A DNA stretch of 52,633 nt, from assembly GCF_003340555.1 (NCBI RefSeq), contig NZ_QPLJ01000025.1, forward strand, positions 1-52,633, written 5' to 3'. The stretch is from Jannaschia formosa. GTDB lineage: Bacteria > Pseudomonadota > Alphaproteobacteria > Rhodobacterales > Rhodobacteraceae. A model generated the notes under the pieces. That model had not been told where the DNA came from. It worked only from the letters and a program-made list of their open reading frames with translations, and did not search any database. Made by a program: the position numbers and the translations under genes. Every line of letters starts with the position of its first letter. Within the stretch, counting starts at the first letter, position 1. Shown piece by piece: positions 8,167 through 15,947 of this stretch.

Positions 8167-8209
8167 CGACGGTCGCGCCGGTCGAGACGGAGGGCGTGGC
8201 GGCCCCGCG

Positions 8210-8893
8210 TCAGCGCGCGGCGCCGTAGCCGCCCGACCCGTCGATCACGGCCAGACGTGGCGCGTTTCGCGTGGGCCGGGCGGAGCGCGAAATCCGGGTG
8301 ATCCGCTCGATCGTCGCCGGACGGCCGGCAAGGGTGACGATCCGGTCTGCAAGCCGCTCCGCCTCGGCGGTGGCATGGGTCACCATCAGCATCGCCGCGC
8401 CGGAGCGGGCGCGGAAGGCCTCGACCAGCCCCATCATCTCGTCGGCGAGGCGGGCGTCCAGCGACACAAAAGGCTCGTCCAGCAGCAGCAGGTCGGGCTC
8501 GGCGGCGAAGGCGCGGGCGAGGCTGAGGCGCCGCTGCTGGCCGAGCGACAGCGCGCCGGGCCAGTCGTCGTCACGCCCGCCCAGGCCGACCTGGCCCAGG
8601 ACGCGGCGCGCGGCCGCGCGGTCGGCACCGGTCGCCAGCACCACGTTGTCGAGCACGCGCCGCCAGGGCAGCAGCGTCGGCTCCTGGAAGACATAGGCCA
8701 TGCGCCCCGACGCCTCGATCCGGCCCGGCGGCGCGGCGCCCAGCCCGGCGATCGCGCGCAGCAGCGACGTCTTGCCGATCCCCGAGGGGCCGACCAGCGC
8801 CACCGCCTCGCCCGGGCCGACGGTCAGCGAGATCGGGCCCAGGACGGCGGTGCCGCCCCGGGACAGGCCGTCGATCTCGACCGAAAGACCCAT
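8210..8893 (-). CDS. ABC transporter ATPase, nitrate/sulfonate/taurine type
   Basis: This 227-residue ATPase has Walker A GPSGIGKT, Q-loop VFQEPTLLPW, signature LSLGQQRR and Walker B LLLDEPF, as in SsuB/TauB/ThiY-type importers. It starts three bases after the binding-protein stop, so the two genes are coupled. No permease gene follows: the next gene on this side is on the opposite strand and ends at 8166. The ATPase therefore either works with a permease encoded elsewhere or is a remnant. Confidence 0.88.
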   Translation of the reverse strand: MGLSVEIDGLSRGGTAVLGPISLTVGPGEAVALVGPSGIGKTSLLRAIAGLGAAPPGRIEASGRMAYVFQEPTLLPWRRVLDNVVLATGADRAAARRVLGQVGLGGRDDDWPGALSLGQQRRLSLARAFAAEPDLLLLDEPFVSLDARLADEMMGLVEAFRARSGAAMLMVTHATAEAERLADRIVTLAGRPATIERITRISRSARPTRNAPRLAVIDGSGGYGAAR

Positions 8894-8896
8894 GGT

Positions 8897-9871
8897 TCAG
8901 GTTCCGGGCGTGTGGAAAGTGCCGGCCGGCAGGGTGGTCGCGTCGCCGATCAGCTCCTCGCCGCCGAGCCGGGCCATCAGCTCCAGCATGCGCGCGGCGG
9001 CGGCCTCGTCGACCGGCCCCTCGTCGGGGATGCCCGCGCGATAGCCCTCGACCAGCGCGGCGAACTGCGCATCGTCCTCGGCGTTCATGCGGGGGCGCAG
9101 GCGGTCCCATTCGGCGTCGTCGCTGGCCAGCATCGCCTTCGCCGCGCGCGAGGCGGCGGCCAGGCCATCGACCAGCTCGGGGCTCTCGCGCAGCATCTCG
9201 CCCTTCACGACATAGCCCAGGAGCGGCGTGTTCGGGTCGAGGCCCAGGGCCTCGGCCGCGTCGGACACGTCGACCAGCGTGCGCATGCCGCCGGCCTTCA
9301 TCTTGGCCATGAAGTGCCAGTAGTTGATCGCCGCGTCGGTCTCGCCCTGCAGCGCGGTCTTGAAGATCAGCGGCGGGGCGCCGAAGACCTGCTCGGTCTC
9401 GGCGGCGAGGTCCATGCCGACGGTCTCGGCCGCGTAGGCCTGGAGGATCAGCCAGGACTTGTCGAGCGGCCCGCCCGCGATCCCGATCTTCCCGCCGGCG
9501 AGGTCGTCGAGGCTGTCGATCGGGCTGTCTTCCGGAACCATGATCCCGCCCACCGCGCGCGAGTAGGGAATGAAGACGTAGTCCTTTCCCGCCGCCCGCT
9601 GGCGCGCGACCCAGAGCCAGTCGGCCACGATCACGTCCGCCGCCCCGCCCTGGAAGGCGGTGCGGGACGCGGCTTCGCCGGCCATGCCCTGGACTTCCAG
9701 GTCGAAGCCGTTGGCCTGGTCGAGCCCGTGGGTGCCGATCGTGTCCAGCTCCCAGTTGACGGTTCCGAATTCGAGCACCGCGGCCCGCAGCACCGGCAGG
9801 TCTGCCAGCGCGGTTCCGGCCCAGAGCGTCGCCGCGGCCGCCGCGGCCGCGATCTTCTGCATGCAGGTCAT
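8897..9871 (-). CDS. NMT1/SsuA-like ABC substrate-binding protein
   Basis: The 324-residue protein has a signal peptide ending at GTALA and the layout of SsuA/TauA/NMT1 receptors: GTVNWELDTI, the AADVIVADWLW loop, and ALQGETDAAINYWHF. Its position just upstream of the alcohol dehydrogenase, on the other strand, suggests a substrate or cofactor linked to quinoprotein metabolism, but the ligand cannot be read. The ATG at 9871 follows GGGAGGACGAC, and the identical 11 bases precede the dehydrogenase start at 10379. Confidence 0.85.
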   Translation of the reverse strand: MTCMQKIAAAAAAATLWAGTALADLPVLRAAVLEFGTVNWELDTIGTHGLDQANGFDLEVQGMAGEAASRTAFQGGAADVIVADWLWVARQRAAGKDYVFIPYSRAVGGIMVPEDSPIDSLDDLAGGKIGIAGGPLDKSWLILQAYAAETVGMDLAAETEQVFGAPPLIFKTALQGETDAAINYWHFMAKMKAGGMRTLVDVSDAAEALGLDPNTPLLGYVVKGEMLRESPELVDGLAAASRAAKAMLASDDAEWDRLRPRMNAEDDAQFAALVEGYRAGIPDEGPVDEAAAARMLELMARLGGEELIGDATTLPAGTFHTPGT

Positions 9872-10378
9872 GGTCGTCCTCCCGTTTCGAGGCCCAGCCT
9901 AGCGAAGACGTCGAAGGGCGGAATACGACCAAAGGCGGGCAAAGCCGCTCTGGCTGGACCGCGGTGTCCTCGGCCTCCACCGGGTCGGGCATGTCCCTAT
10001 AGCCGTTGATCGGCTGGCCGGTCCAGACGGGGCAGCCCCGTCCGGGGCTCGTGAGAACGGTGTAGCGCAGAGGCGCGTCCCGGCGCGAGGCTCCGGCCCG
10101 GGTCTTCGCGCACCCCGTCGGGACGGCGCTGCACCAGCAGGCCTGAGAGCGCGACCCGTTCGGCATGGCCGAGCATGGCGAGAGGGCAGGAGAGACGCGA
10201 TCCGATAGCGACGATGACACGAAACACCGCATGGAGCGAGCCGCCGTCCCCCGCGCGCCACGGCCGGACGATGGTCGTAAGACCAAGGTCCGGTTTCCGC
10301 AAGGTGCGCCCGGCGCCGATACTCCGGCCAGGGCCGGACCATGCCGTCCGGAGAGGACCCGCAAACGGGAGGACGACA
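9872..10378. promoter_or_regulatory. 507-base divergent control region of the PQQ alcohol dehydrogenase
   Basis: No convincing gene lies here. On the dehydrogenase side there is a small hairpin GGTC-GTAA-GACC (10273-10284) merging into GACCAAGGTC (10281-10290), which is also present upstream of pedF. A related GACCAAAGGC occurs at 9927-9936 near the binding-protein side. Closer to the dehydrogenase start, CTCCGG (10322-10327) and CCGGAG (10348-10353) could pair in the leader. Both flanking genes carry GGGAGGACGAC directly before their ATG. Length and content fit a strongly regulated promoter. Confidence 0.5.
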
Positions 10379-12184
10379 ATGAGACGCATCACCCTGGCCG
10401 CGACGGCCAGCATCCTTGCCCTGGGCTTCGGCCTCGCGCAGGCCGAAGTGACCGACGAGATGATCGCCAACGACACCGAGACGGTGGGCGACGTCGTCAC
10501 CAACGGCATGGGCCGCCACCTGCAGCGCTATTCGCCGCTCGACACGCTCAACCGCGACAACGTGTCGAACCTGGTTCCGGCTTGGGCTTTCAGCCTCGGC
10601 GGCGAGAAGCAGCGCGGGCAGGAGACGCAGCCGCTGGTCCATGACGGGGTGATGTACATCACCGGCTCCTACTCCCGCCTCTATGCCATCGACGTCGAGA
10701 CCGGACAGGAGCTCTGGCAATACGACGCCCGCCTGCCCGAGGGCATCCTGCCCTGCTGCGACGTGGTGAACCGGGGTGCCGCGCTCTATGGCGACCTCGT
10801 GATCTTCGGGACGCTGGATGCGCGGCTGGTCGCGCTCAACAAGGACACGGGCGACGTGGTCTGGCGCGACAAGATCGCCGACTACAAGGCGGGCTACAGC
10901 TATACCGCCGCGCCGATGATCGTGAACGGCCTCGTCATCACCGGCAATTCCGGCGGCGAGTTCGGGGTCGTGGGCGAGGTGCAGGCGCGCGACGCCATGA
11001 CCGGCCAGCTGGTCTGGACCCGGCCCGTCATCGAGGGCCACATGGGCACGCTCAACGGCGAAGAGAGCACGATGACCGGCACGCTCAACGCGACATGGCC
11101 GGGCGACATGTGGAAGACCGGCGGCGGGGCGACCTGGCTCGGCGGCTCCTACGATGCCGACACCGACACGATCGTCATGGGCACCGGCAACCCCGCGCCC
11201 TGGAACAGCCACCTGCGCAACGCCGGCACCCCGACCGAGGGCAACGCGGGCGACAACCTCTATGCCGCCTCGCGCCTCGGCATCGACCCGGCCACGGGCG
11301 AGATCAAGTGGCACTTCCAGACCACCCCGCGCGAGGGCTGGGACTATGACGGCGTCAACGAGGTCGTCGCCTATACCGACCGCGAGGGGAACGCACGCTA
11401 CGCCACGGCCGACCGCAACGGCTTCTTCTACGTCCTGAACCGCGAGGACGGCGCCTTCGTCTCGGCCGTGCCCTTCGTCAAGGACATCTCCTGGGCGGAA
11501 GGCATCGACGAGACCGGCCGCCCGATCTTCGTCGAGGAGAACCGCCCGGGCGATCCCTCGGCCAGCACCGACGGCCAGAAGGGCGAGGTGATCTTCGCGT
11601 CGCCCTCGTTCCTTGGCGGCAAGAACTGGATGCCGATGGCCTTCTCGCAGCGCACCGGCAACTTCTACATTCCCTCCAACGAGTGGGGCATGGACATCTG
11701 GAACGAGCCGATCAGCTACAAGCAGGGGGCCGCCTACCTGGGCGCGGGCTTCACCATCAAGCCGAACTACGAGGACCATATCGGATCGCTCAAGGCCATC
11801 GACCCCGACACGGGCGAGACGGTGTGGGAGTACAAGAACGAGGCTCCGCTCTGGGGCGGGGTGATGACCACGGCCGGCGGCCTCGTCTTCACCGGCACGC
11901 CCGAGGGCAAGTTCATCGCGCTCGACGACGAGACCGGCGAGGAGCTTTGGTCCTTCCAGACCGGCTCCGGCATCGTCGGCCAGCCGATCACCTGGGAGCA
12001 GGACGGCGAGCAGTACGTCACGGTCATCTCGGGCTGGGGCGGGGCCGTGCCGCTCTGGGGCGGTGAGGTCGCGTCGAAGGTGAACTACCTCAACCAGGGC
12101 GGCATGCTCTGGACCTTCAAGCTGCCCAAGCAGCTCGCCAATATCGACGGCGACGGCCAGCCGATCATCAAGACCTCGAACTGA
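10379..12184 (+). CDS. PQQ-dependent alcohol dehydrogenase, lanthanide-type (ExaF/PedH/XoxF-like)
   Basis: This 601-residue periplasmic quinoprotein has a signal peptide ([22 protein letters not shown]) and the eight-blade propeller pattern with repeated tryptophan docking motifs such as GQELWQYDA and GEELWSFQT. The vicinal disulfide pair is C126-C127. The catalytic Asp322 is followed two residues later by Asp324 (GWDYDGVN), the extra acid that marks lanthanide-using enzymes. Calcium enzymes of the MxaF type have Ala there. The wording around it ([10 protein letters not shown]) is closer, in my judgement, to ExaF/PedH ethanol dehydrogenases than to XoxF methanol dehydrogenases. Electrons would go to the PedF cytochrome at 2506-3174. 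Confidence 0.93.
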   Translation: MRRITLAATASILALGFGLAQAEVTDEMIANDTETVGDVVTNGMGRHLQRYSPLDTLNRDNVSNLVPAWAFSLGGEKQRGQETQPLVHDGVMYITGSYSRLYAIDVETGQELWQYDARLPEGILPCCDVVNRGAALYGDLVIFGTLDARLVALNKDTGDVVWRDKIADYKAGYSYTAAPMIVNGLVITGNSGGEFGVVGEVQARDAMTGQLVWTRPVIEGHMGTLNGEESTMTGTLNATWPGDMWKTGGGATWLGGSYDADTDTIVMGTGNPAPWNSHLRNAGTPTEGNAGDNLYAASRLGIDPATGEIKWHFQTTPREGWDYDGVNEVVAYTDREGNARYATADRNGFFYVLNREDGAFVSAVPFVKDISWAEGIDETGRPIFVEENRPGDPSASTDGQKGEVIFASPSFLGGKNWMPMAFSQRTGNFYIPSNEWGMDIWNEPISYKQGAAYLGAGFTIKPNYEDHIGSLKAIDPDTGETVWEYKNEAPLWGGVMTTAGGLVFTGTPEGKFIALDDETGEELWSFQTGSGIVGQPITWEQDGEQYVTVISGWGGAVPLWGGEVASKVNYLNQGGMLWTFKLPKQLANIDGDGQPIIKTSN

Positions 12185-12208
12185 TCCGGCCCTCCCCGTC
12201 GGACCGCG

Positions 12209-12231
12209 GCACGCCCCCTTGGGGGGCGTGC
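12209..12231. terminator. Bidirectional hairpin terminator
   Basis: GCACGCCCCC pairs perfectly with GGGGGCGTGC across a three-base loop. It lies between the convergent stops at 12184 and 12247, so it can serve both the alcohol dehydrogenase and the repeat-protein gene. There is no T-run. Confidence 0.7.
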
Positions 12232-12246
12232 TTGCGTGTCCGGGGG

Positions 12247-13845
12247 TCAGAACAGGAAGGCGTCCGCTCCGGGTGACGTCTCGACCCGAAGCGCGGCGCG
12301 CCCGCCCTCGCCGAAGCTCGACAGAACGTCGTCGTCGCCGTCGCCGTCGAAATCGCCGGTCATCCAGCGCTGCTCCGGCGCGAAGGCCGCGGCGCCCCCG
12401 CTCCAGTCCTGCGCGTCCGAGAAGCTGCCGGTTCCGTCCGACAGGAAGACCCGGTGCCGGACCTCGCCCCGGTCGGCAAAGGTCGCGAGCACGTCGTCGC
12501 TGCCGTCCCCGTCGAAATCGCCGCTGCGCCAGGTCTGGCCAGCGTCGAAGGCGCCGGTGCCCCTGCCATCGCTCCAGGAGCGGGCGTTCGAGAAGCTTCC
12601 CGTGCCGTCCGAGAGGTAGACCCTGTGCTTCGTCTGCCCGTCCGCACGATAGGTCGCCAGCACGTCGTCATCGCCGTCCCCGTCGAAATCGCCGGTCATC
12701 CATTCCTGGTCCCGCCAGAATCCCCAGGTCGCCCGGCCCTCGCTCCAGGAGCGGGCATCCGAGAAGCTGCCCGCGCCGTCGGACAGGTAGACGCGGTGCT
12801 TGACGGTCGCCCCGGACTCGTAGCTGGCCAGGACGTCGTCGGCGCCGTCGCCGTCGAAATCGCCGGTCCTCCATTCCTGGTCACGCCAGAATCCCCAGGT
12901 CGAGCGGCCGTCGCTCCAGGAACTGGCATACGAGAAGCTGCCCGTCCCGTCGGACAGATAGACGCGGTGCTTGACGGTCGTCCCTGACTTGTAGCTGGCC
13001 AGGACGTCGTCGGACCCGTCGCCGTCGAAGTCGCCCGCCATCCAGTTCTGGGTGTCCCAGAATCCCCAGGTGTTTCGTCCTTCGCTCCAGGACCGGGCGT
13101 CGGCAAAGCGCGGGGCGTCGTCCACCACGGAAGCCCAGCCACCGGGCAGGAACAGGCCGTCGAGAAAGGCGATGCGGGCGGGGATCAGCTCGGCCATCGC
13201 ATCGCGAATGCCCGCGTCGAGCCGACCAGGAAAGAAGCGGTAGGCGTAGTAGAACAGGGACGTCTCGGCCAGATCCTCCTTCTCGGGGCGCGACGCGGCA
13301 TAGTCGGTGAGGAAGACCCCGTCGGCGGCCTGCGCGTCCTTCCAGGCTGCCCTACCCAGCCAGTCGCGGTCGAGCGCGGCGTGCACGGCCTCGTGGAAGA
13401 AGGTCTCCTCCATGTCGTTGGCGGCGCGCCGCGTGCGCATGTTGGCGGTCGAGACCACGAAGAAGTTCTGCCTGGCCTCGGCGAAGGCGCCGTGGTCGCC
13501 GATGTTGAGCACGACATGCGACAGCTCCTGCCGCATGAAGCCGGGCAGCTTGCCCAGGGGACCCTGCATGTGGGCGACCTCCGCCTCGGCTTCTGCCAGG
13601 GTCGCGAAGTCGCCGTCGGCGAAGATTTCGACCCGCGCGCCGTCCGAGAAACTCATCTCGAAGACCCAGACCCCGTCCTGGAACAGCGCGTCGCGGTCGG
13701 GGCGCGGCATCTCCTGCCGGGAGCGGCCGAGGAAGCGGGTCCAGAGATAGGCGTCGGCATCGCCGGCCCGGATGAAGTCGATGTCGTTCGAGACGACAGA
13801 ATTGGGGAACAGCGGCAACCTGGCCCTGGTCGGATCGTCGGTCAT
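12247..13845 (-). CDS. HEXXH metalloprotease-like protein with five FG-GAP/VCBS repeats
   Basis: The start at ATG 13845 gives a 532-residue protein (an open extension to 13941 is less likely). Residues 1-235 hold a HEXXH zinc motif in EETFFHEAVHAALD, with an MRQELSHVV helix before it and LAETSLFYYAYRFFP after it. Residues 240-530 are five near-identical blades of about 61 residues. Each contains a calcium-type loop DFDGDGxDDVL and a WSxGRxTWGFW stretch, as in VCBS/FG-GAP propellers. No signal peptide or RTX tail is seen, so export, if any, is by an unknown route. The mix suggests a surface-binding protease. Confidence 0.8.
   Translation of the reverse strand: MTDDPTRARLPLFPNSVVSNDIDFIRAGDADAYLWTRFLGRSRQEMPRPDRDALFQDGVWVFEMSFSDGARVEIFADGDFATLAEAEAEVAHMQGPLGKLPGFMRQELSHVVLNIGDHGAFAEARQNFFVVSTANMRTRRAANDMEETFFHEAVHAALDRDWLGRAAWKDAQAADGVFLTDYAASRPEKEDLAETSLFYYAYRFFPGRLDAGIRDAMAELIPARIAFLDGLFLPGGWASVVDDAPRFADARSWSEGRNTWGFWDTQNWMAGDFDGDGSDDVLASYKSGTTVKHRVYLSDGTGSFSYASSWSDGRSTWGFWRDQEWRTGDFDGDGADDVLASYESGATVKHRVYLSDGAGSFSDARSWSEGRATWGFWRDQEWMTGDFDGDGDDDVLATYRADGQTKHRVYLSDGTGSFSNARSWSDGRGTGAFDAGQTWRSGDFDGDGSDDVLATFADRGEVRHRVFLSDGTGSFSDAQDWSGGAAAFAPEQRWMTGDFDGDGDDDVLSSFGEGGRAALRVETSPGADAFLF
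12260..13130 (-). repeat. Five tandem coding repeats of about 183 bases
   Basis: The 3' half of the FG-GAP gene is made of five copies of a 61-codon unit. The blades containing WGFWRDQEW are close to identical at the DNA level (for instance the shared CCATTCCTGGTC and CCAGAATCCCCAGGTC strings). This shows recent duplication or gene conversion. The last two blades have diverged more. Confidence 0.85.
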
Positions 13846-14039
13846 CGCGGGGCCTCGCCTTGCGTCAGGCCGTCCGCATGACCGGGCAGCCGTTAAATCG
13901 GCGTGAACCGCGTCCCGGCGAGGGGCGATTGTTTCGGTCAACGTTAACGCGCGGGGGGCCGGGGCGGCCTGGTCCTGTGCCCCGCCGCCCGCGCCGGACT
14001 AAGACCTAAGCATATGGTGCCGGACGGAGGCGGGCTGTT
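13846..14039. promoter_or_regulatory. Divergent intergenic region before the response regulator
   Basis: This 194-base gap separates the FG-GAP gene (minus) from the LuxR-type regulator (plus). It includes AAGACCTAAG at 14001-14010, loosely similar to the GACCAAGG cores upstream of pedF and the alcohol dehydrogenase. A GGAGGCGGG ribosome site lies just before 14040. No other gene is visible. Confidence 0.35.
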
Positions 14040-14744
14040 ATGCTCGACGCCATGACGATCGATGCTCAAATACGGCCCGAGGCCGCCGCGCGCGGAAGCT
14101 GGGCGCTCGTGGTCGATGACCACCCGCTCTTCTGCGACGCGCTCGAGATGACGCTGCGCTCCGTGGCGCCCGACTGGTCGGTCGTCACCGCCTCGACCCT
14201 GGCCGAGGGCCTCGACCGGCTGGACGGGGGCGGGCGCCCGGCGCTGGTGGTGCTGGATCTGAACCTGCCCGACGCCACCGGCTTCGACGGCCTGATCCGC
14301 GCGCGGCAGAGCGCGGGCGGCGCGCCGGTGATCGTCGTCTCGTCGATGACCGACAACAAGATCGTCTCGGCCGCGCTGAAGGCCGGGGCGGCGGGCTATG
14401 TGCCCAAGCATTCGCCCCGCGCGGTCTTCAAGGCCGCGCTCGAGGCGATCGAGCAGGGCGGCACCTACCTGCCCGACAGCTTCGTTCCCGCCGAGGAGGA
14501 CCCCTCCGACCGCGCGGTCGAGCGGCTGGCAAGCCTGACGCCGCAGCAGGGCCGCATCCTGGAGCTGATCTGCGACGGCAAGCTCAACAAGCAGATCGCC
14601 TATGACCTGACTATCGCCGAGACCACGGTGAAGGCGCATGTCACCGCGATCATGCGCAAGCTGGGCGTCCGGTCCCGGACGCAGGCCGTCCTCGTCGCGC
14701 AGGACGCGCAGTTCCGCGCCGTCTTGCCAAGATCCGGGACCTGA
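14040..14744 (+). CDS. LuxR/NarL-type response regulator of the quinoprotein system
   Basis: The 234-residue protein has a receiver domain (acid pair VVDDHP near residue 25, phospho-acceptor D73 in VVLDLNLPD, K in YVPKHS). A C-terminal LuxR helix-turn-helix follows (LTPQQGRILELICDGKLNKQ, then IAETTVKAHVTAIMRKLGV). Response regulators of this class (AgmR/ErbR, ExaE, FlhR) switch on PQQ alcohol dehydrogenase genes in pseudomonads and Paracoccus. The nearby hybrid kinase at 15944 is the expected partner. A second ATG at 14052 is possible, but 14040 has the better-spaced ribosome site. Confidence 0.88.
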   Translation: MLDAMTIDAQIRPEAAARGSWALVVDDHPLFCDALEMTLRSVAPDWSVVTASTLAEGLDRLDGGGRPALVVLDLNLPDATGFDGLIRARQSAGGAPVIVVSSMTDNKIVSAALKAGAAGYVPKHSPRAVFKAALEAIEQGGTYLPDSFVPAEEDPSDRAVERLASLTPQQGRILELICDGKLNKQIAYDLTIAETTVKAHVTAIMRKLGVRSRTQAVLVAQDAQFRAVLPRSGT

Positions 14745-14774
14745 TCCTATCCTTCCAGCCGGGAGGAACGACCA

Positions 14775-15947
14775 GTGAACTTGCCCTACGGCGGCCAGAC
14801 CCCGTCGGCGGCCGTCGACGCGTTCGTCACGGTCGAGCTCGACGCATCCGAACCCAACCCCGCGGCGCGCATCGCCGCCCGGATCGGCGGGGTGGATCTC
14901 GACCGCGCGCTGGTCTTCGCCGCCCCCGAGACCGACCTGGCCCGCCTCGTCCGGGAGCTGTCGACCGCGCTGCCCGACCTGCCCGTCGTGGGCTGCACCA
15001 CCGCCGGGGCGCTCGGCTCCCGCGGCTATGCCGAGCACGGGATCCTCGTCATCGGCCTGCCCGCCAGCCGCTTCACCAGCCGGTCCGTGCTGGTCGAGGG
15101 TCTCTCGCATCTCGATGCCGGCCAGATCGCGCGCGACCTGCTGGCCGCGCGGATGGGCCTCGCCACCGAGGCGCCGCACCTGCCCGAGCAGTTCGCCTTC
15201 ATGATGGTCGACGGGCTGTCGCTGCGCGAGGACATGCTGGCCGCGGCGCTGGCGCCGGCCCTCGGGCGCGTGCCCCTCTTCGGCGGCTCGGCGGGGGACG
15301 GGACGCGGTTCCAGCGCACCCAGATCGCGGTCGACGGGCGGGTGCTGGAGGATGCCGCCGTCGTCACCTTCGTCGCCACCGACTACCGGGTCGAGGTCTT
15401 CAGCCTCGACCACCTGCGCCCCGGCGAGGCCCGCATGGTCGTCACCCGCGCCGACCCCGAGCGGCGCATCGTCAAGGAGATCAACGCCGAGCCCGCCGCG
15501 CGCGAATACGCGCGGCTCGTCGGCATGGACCCCGAGCAGCTCGACGAGTTCACCTTCGCCTCCCACCCGGTCGTCGTCCGGCTGGGTGACAGGCACCATG
15601 TCCGCGCCATCCAGCGCGTCAACGAGGCCGGAGAGCTGGTCTTCTTCTCGGCCATCGACGAGGGCATGGTCCTGACCGTGGCCGAGGCGCAGCCGATGGC
15701 GCCGCATCTGGACGCGACGCTCTCGCGACTGTCAGGGCGGGCGCGGCCGGCGGGGATCCTCGCCTGCGACTGCGTCCTGCGCCGGATCGAGGCGGAGCGG
15801 ACGCAGCAGTCCACCGCCGTCTCGGAGGTGCTGGCCCGCCACCGCGTCCACGGTTTCTCGACCTATGGCGAACAGATCGGGCCGATGCACCTGAACCAGA
15901 CGATGACCGGCGTCATCCTGTTCGTGCCCGAGGCGGGGACCTCGTGA
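14775..15947 (+). CDS. FIST-domain sensory protein
   Basis: The 390-residue soluble protein carries the FIST N domain (residues about 40-235, with LPVVGCTTAGALG and PLFGGSAGDG) and the FIST C domain (about 240-370, with ILACDCVLRRIE and VHGFSTYGEQ). FIST modules are predicted small-ligand sensors, often tied to two-component systems. It starts at GTG 14775 after GGGAGGAACG and its stop overlaps the kinase start as GTGA. The order regulator-FIST-kinase suggests it presents a signal to the kinase, perhaps an alcohol, aldehyde or metal-linked cue. Confidence 0.88.
   Translation: MNLPYGGQTPSAAVDAFVTVELDASEPNPAARIAARIGGVDLDRALVFAAPETDLARLVRELSTALPDLPVVGCTTAGALGSRGYAEHGILVIGLPASRFTSRSVLVEGLSHLDAGQIARDLLAARMGLATEAPHLPEQFAFMMVDGLSLREDMLAAALAPALGRVPLFGGSAGDGTRFQRTQIAVDGRVLEDAAVVTFVATDYRVEVFSLDHLRPGEARMVVTRADPERRIVKEINAEPAAREYARLVGMDPEQLDEFTFASHPVVVRLGDRHHVRAIQRVNEAGELVFFSAIDEGMVLTVAEAQPMAPHLDATLSRLSGRARPAGILACDCVLRRIEAERTQQSTAVSEVLARHRVHGFSTYGEQIGPMHLNQTMTGVILFVPEAGTS

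Noticed and set aside
10175-10378. Upstream extension of the alcohol dehydrogenase frame
   Set aside because: It would put 68 Arg-rich residues before a perfect signal peptide; the ATG at 10379 has its own ribosome site.
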